Source: Bacteroidota bacterium (GTDB lineage: Bacteria > Bacteroidota > Bacteroidia > Flavobacteriales > Flavobacteriaceae). From it: DNA of 32,104 bases. Within the stretch, counting starts at the first letter, position 1. Each line of letters opens with the position of its first letter. The notes beneath the pieces are model-generated. The model searched no databases. It saw only the letters and a list, made by a program, of their open reading frames with translations, and had not been told where the DNA came from. The position numbers and the translations under genes were made by a program. Where the stretch lies: contig JAAYLC010000094.1 in NCBI GenBank assembly GCA_012522045.1, positions 1 through 32,104 of the forward strand, in the 5' to 3' direction. Shown piece by piece: positions 31,105 through 32,104 of this stretch.

Positions 31105-32104
31105 GAATTCTCATTTTTCAGTATTTCTTTATTTATACTTCGAATTAATTGAGGACCTTCATAAATGAAACCGGTATACAGTTGAATCAAATCTGCTCCG
31201 GCTTTTAGTTTTTCAAGTGCATCTGCAGCATTGTGAATGCCTCCCACACCGATAATCGGAAAACTTTTGTTGCTTTTTTCTGCAAGAAAACGAATGACTT
31301 CAGTAGCGCGTTTAGTCAAGGGTTTTCCGCTCAATCCTCCGGTTTCATTTTTATTGGCAGATTTTAAACCTTCACGACTTATGGTCGTATTTGTGGCTAT
31401 GACACCATCAATTTTAGTTTCCTGAACAATCTCAATGATATCCAATAATTGGGAATTGGTAAGGTCGGGAGCAATTTTTAAAAGAATGGGCTTACGTTGT
31501 TTATTTGTTGCATGCGCATCATTTCTCTTTTGTAGGAGGTTCAACAACTTCATTAGAGGTTCTTTTTCTTGTAAAGCTCGCAGGTTGGGCGTATTGGGAG
31601 AACTTACATTGACCACAAAATAATCTACATAATCATAAAGAGCATCAAAACAAGTTAAATAATCCTCAGATGCTTTTTCATTGGGAGTATCTTTATTTTT
31701 CCCGATGTTCCCTCCTATTATTACCGGTGTTTGCGAATGTTTATTATTCTTCAATCGGTTTACTGCTTCTTGAACGCCTCCATTATTAAAACCCATTCTG
31801 TTGATAACGGCTTCATCTTCTTTAAGCCTGAACAAACGCGGCTTTTCGTTTCCCGGCTGTGGTCGTGGGGTAACCGTTCCGATTTCAATAAACCCAAATC
31901 CAAAATTTGACAATTCGTGATAAAGTTTGGCATCTTTATCAAAACCGGCAGCCAATCCTACAGGATTTGGAAATTTTATTCCAAAAACAGTACGTTCCAA
32001 TTTTTTGTCGGTTATGGGTTTTCCGAAAATTCTTGTCCCTCCAAATTTATTTGTAAAGCGAATTAATTTAAAACTCAAATGATGAACTTTTTCAGGATCC
32101 ATCA
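31101..32104 (-). CDS. pyrD: Dihydroorotate dehydrogenase (quinone), N-terminus cut by window end
   Basis: At least 333 residues of class 2 PyrD are present: [17 protein letters not shown] (FMN site), [39 protein letters not shown] (with the catalytic Ser of class 2), [27 protein letters not shown] and [21 protein letters not shown]. It oxidises dihydroorotate to orotate at the membrane with quinone as acceptor, the fourth step of pyrimidine synthesis. The ATG at 32102 is probably internal: homologues carry about 20 more residues, a membrane-associated helix, before [13 protein letters not shown], and this would lie beyond the window. Confidence 0.95.
   Translation of the reverse strand, partial: MDPEKVHHLSFKLIRFTNKFGGTRIFGKPITDKKLERTVFGIKFPNPVGLAAGFDKDAKLYHELSNFGFGFIEIGTVTPRPQPGNEKPRLFRLKEDEAVINRMGFNNGGVQEAVNRLKNNKHSQTPVIIGGNIGKNKDTPNEKASEDYLTCFDALYDYVDYFVVNVSSPNTPNLRALQEKEPLMKLLNLLQKRNDAHATNKQRKPILLKIAPDLTNSQLLDIIEIVQETKIDGVIATNTTISREGLKSANKNETGGLSGKPLTKRATEVIRFLAEKSNKSFPIIGVGGIHNAADALEKLKAGADLIQLYTGFIYEGPQLIRSINKEILKNENS

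Overview
The window looks like a chromosomal segment of a Bacteroidota member, most likely family Flavobacteriaceae. The DNA is AT-rich. Promoters fit the Bacteroidota pattern (TTG, about 19 bases, TAnnTTTG), and Shine-Dalgarno sequences are scarce. Marker proteins also fit: a type IX secretion sorting domain, SusD-free TonB uptake with a BtuG-like surface lipoprotein, a DUF4199 membrane protein and a short CarB.

Positions 1-8130 are an accessory island. It starts with the tail of a DDE transposase. A WYL-domain regulator (409-1413, minus) follows and faces away from a retron. The retron has a folded msr-msd RNA (about 1577-1844) bounded by a clear a1/a2 inverted repeat, a reverse transcriptase with NAxxH, YADD and (V/A)TG motifs (1857-3047), and a 335-residue partner protein 2 bases downstream. 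Next come a RecD/Pif1-like SF1B helicase (4110-6317) and, overlapping it by 11 bases, a TPR plus cold-shock/OB protein (6307-7818). A 19-base palindromic site (GTGCAG-N6-YGCACAG) occurs three times: at the start of the WYL gene, at the retron promoter and just before the helicase gene. In the last two it lies exactly 8 bases upstream of the -7 element. This suggests that the WYL protein controls the retron and the helicase pair as one regulon, probably an anti-phage system. This is the main find of the window.

Positions 8138-14443 are a vitamin B12 uptake locus. A cobalamin riboswitch (about 11180-11368, minus) leads btuB and a BtuG-like surface beta-propeller lipoprotein. Divergent btuF-btuC-btuD-like genes encode the inner-membrane ABC importer. 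Cobalamin would pass from surface BtuG to BtuB, then BtuF, then BtuCD.

Positions 14507-32104 are core genome: rmuC, a T9SS-secreted cupredoxin-like protein with lost copper ligands, carB without its allosteric domain, rpmH, a TPR membrane protein, a cysteine-less thioredoxin-like protein, a lytic transglycosylase, an alpha/beta hydrolase, a small GNAT protein, mtaB, a family 5 solute-binding lipoprotein, a GlmU-like protein, rpmE2, a hemerythrin-domain protein, DUF4199, a GT2 glycosyltransferase, a methyltransferase and pyrD (cut by the window end). Four of the five convergent gene pairs in this part overlap at their stop codons.
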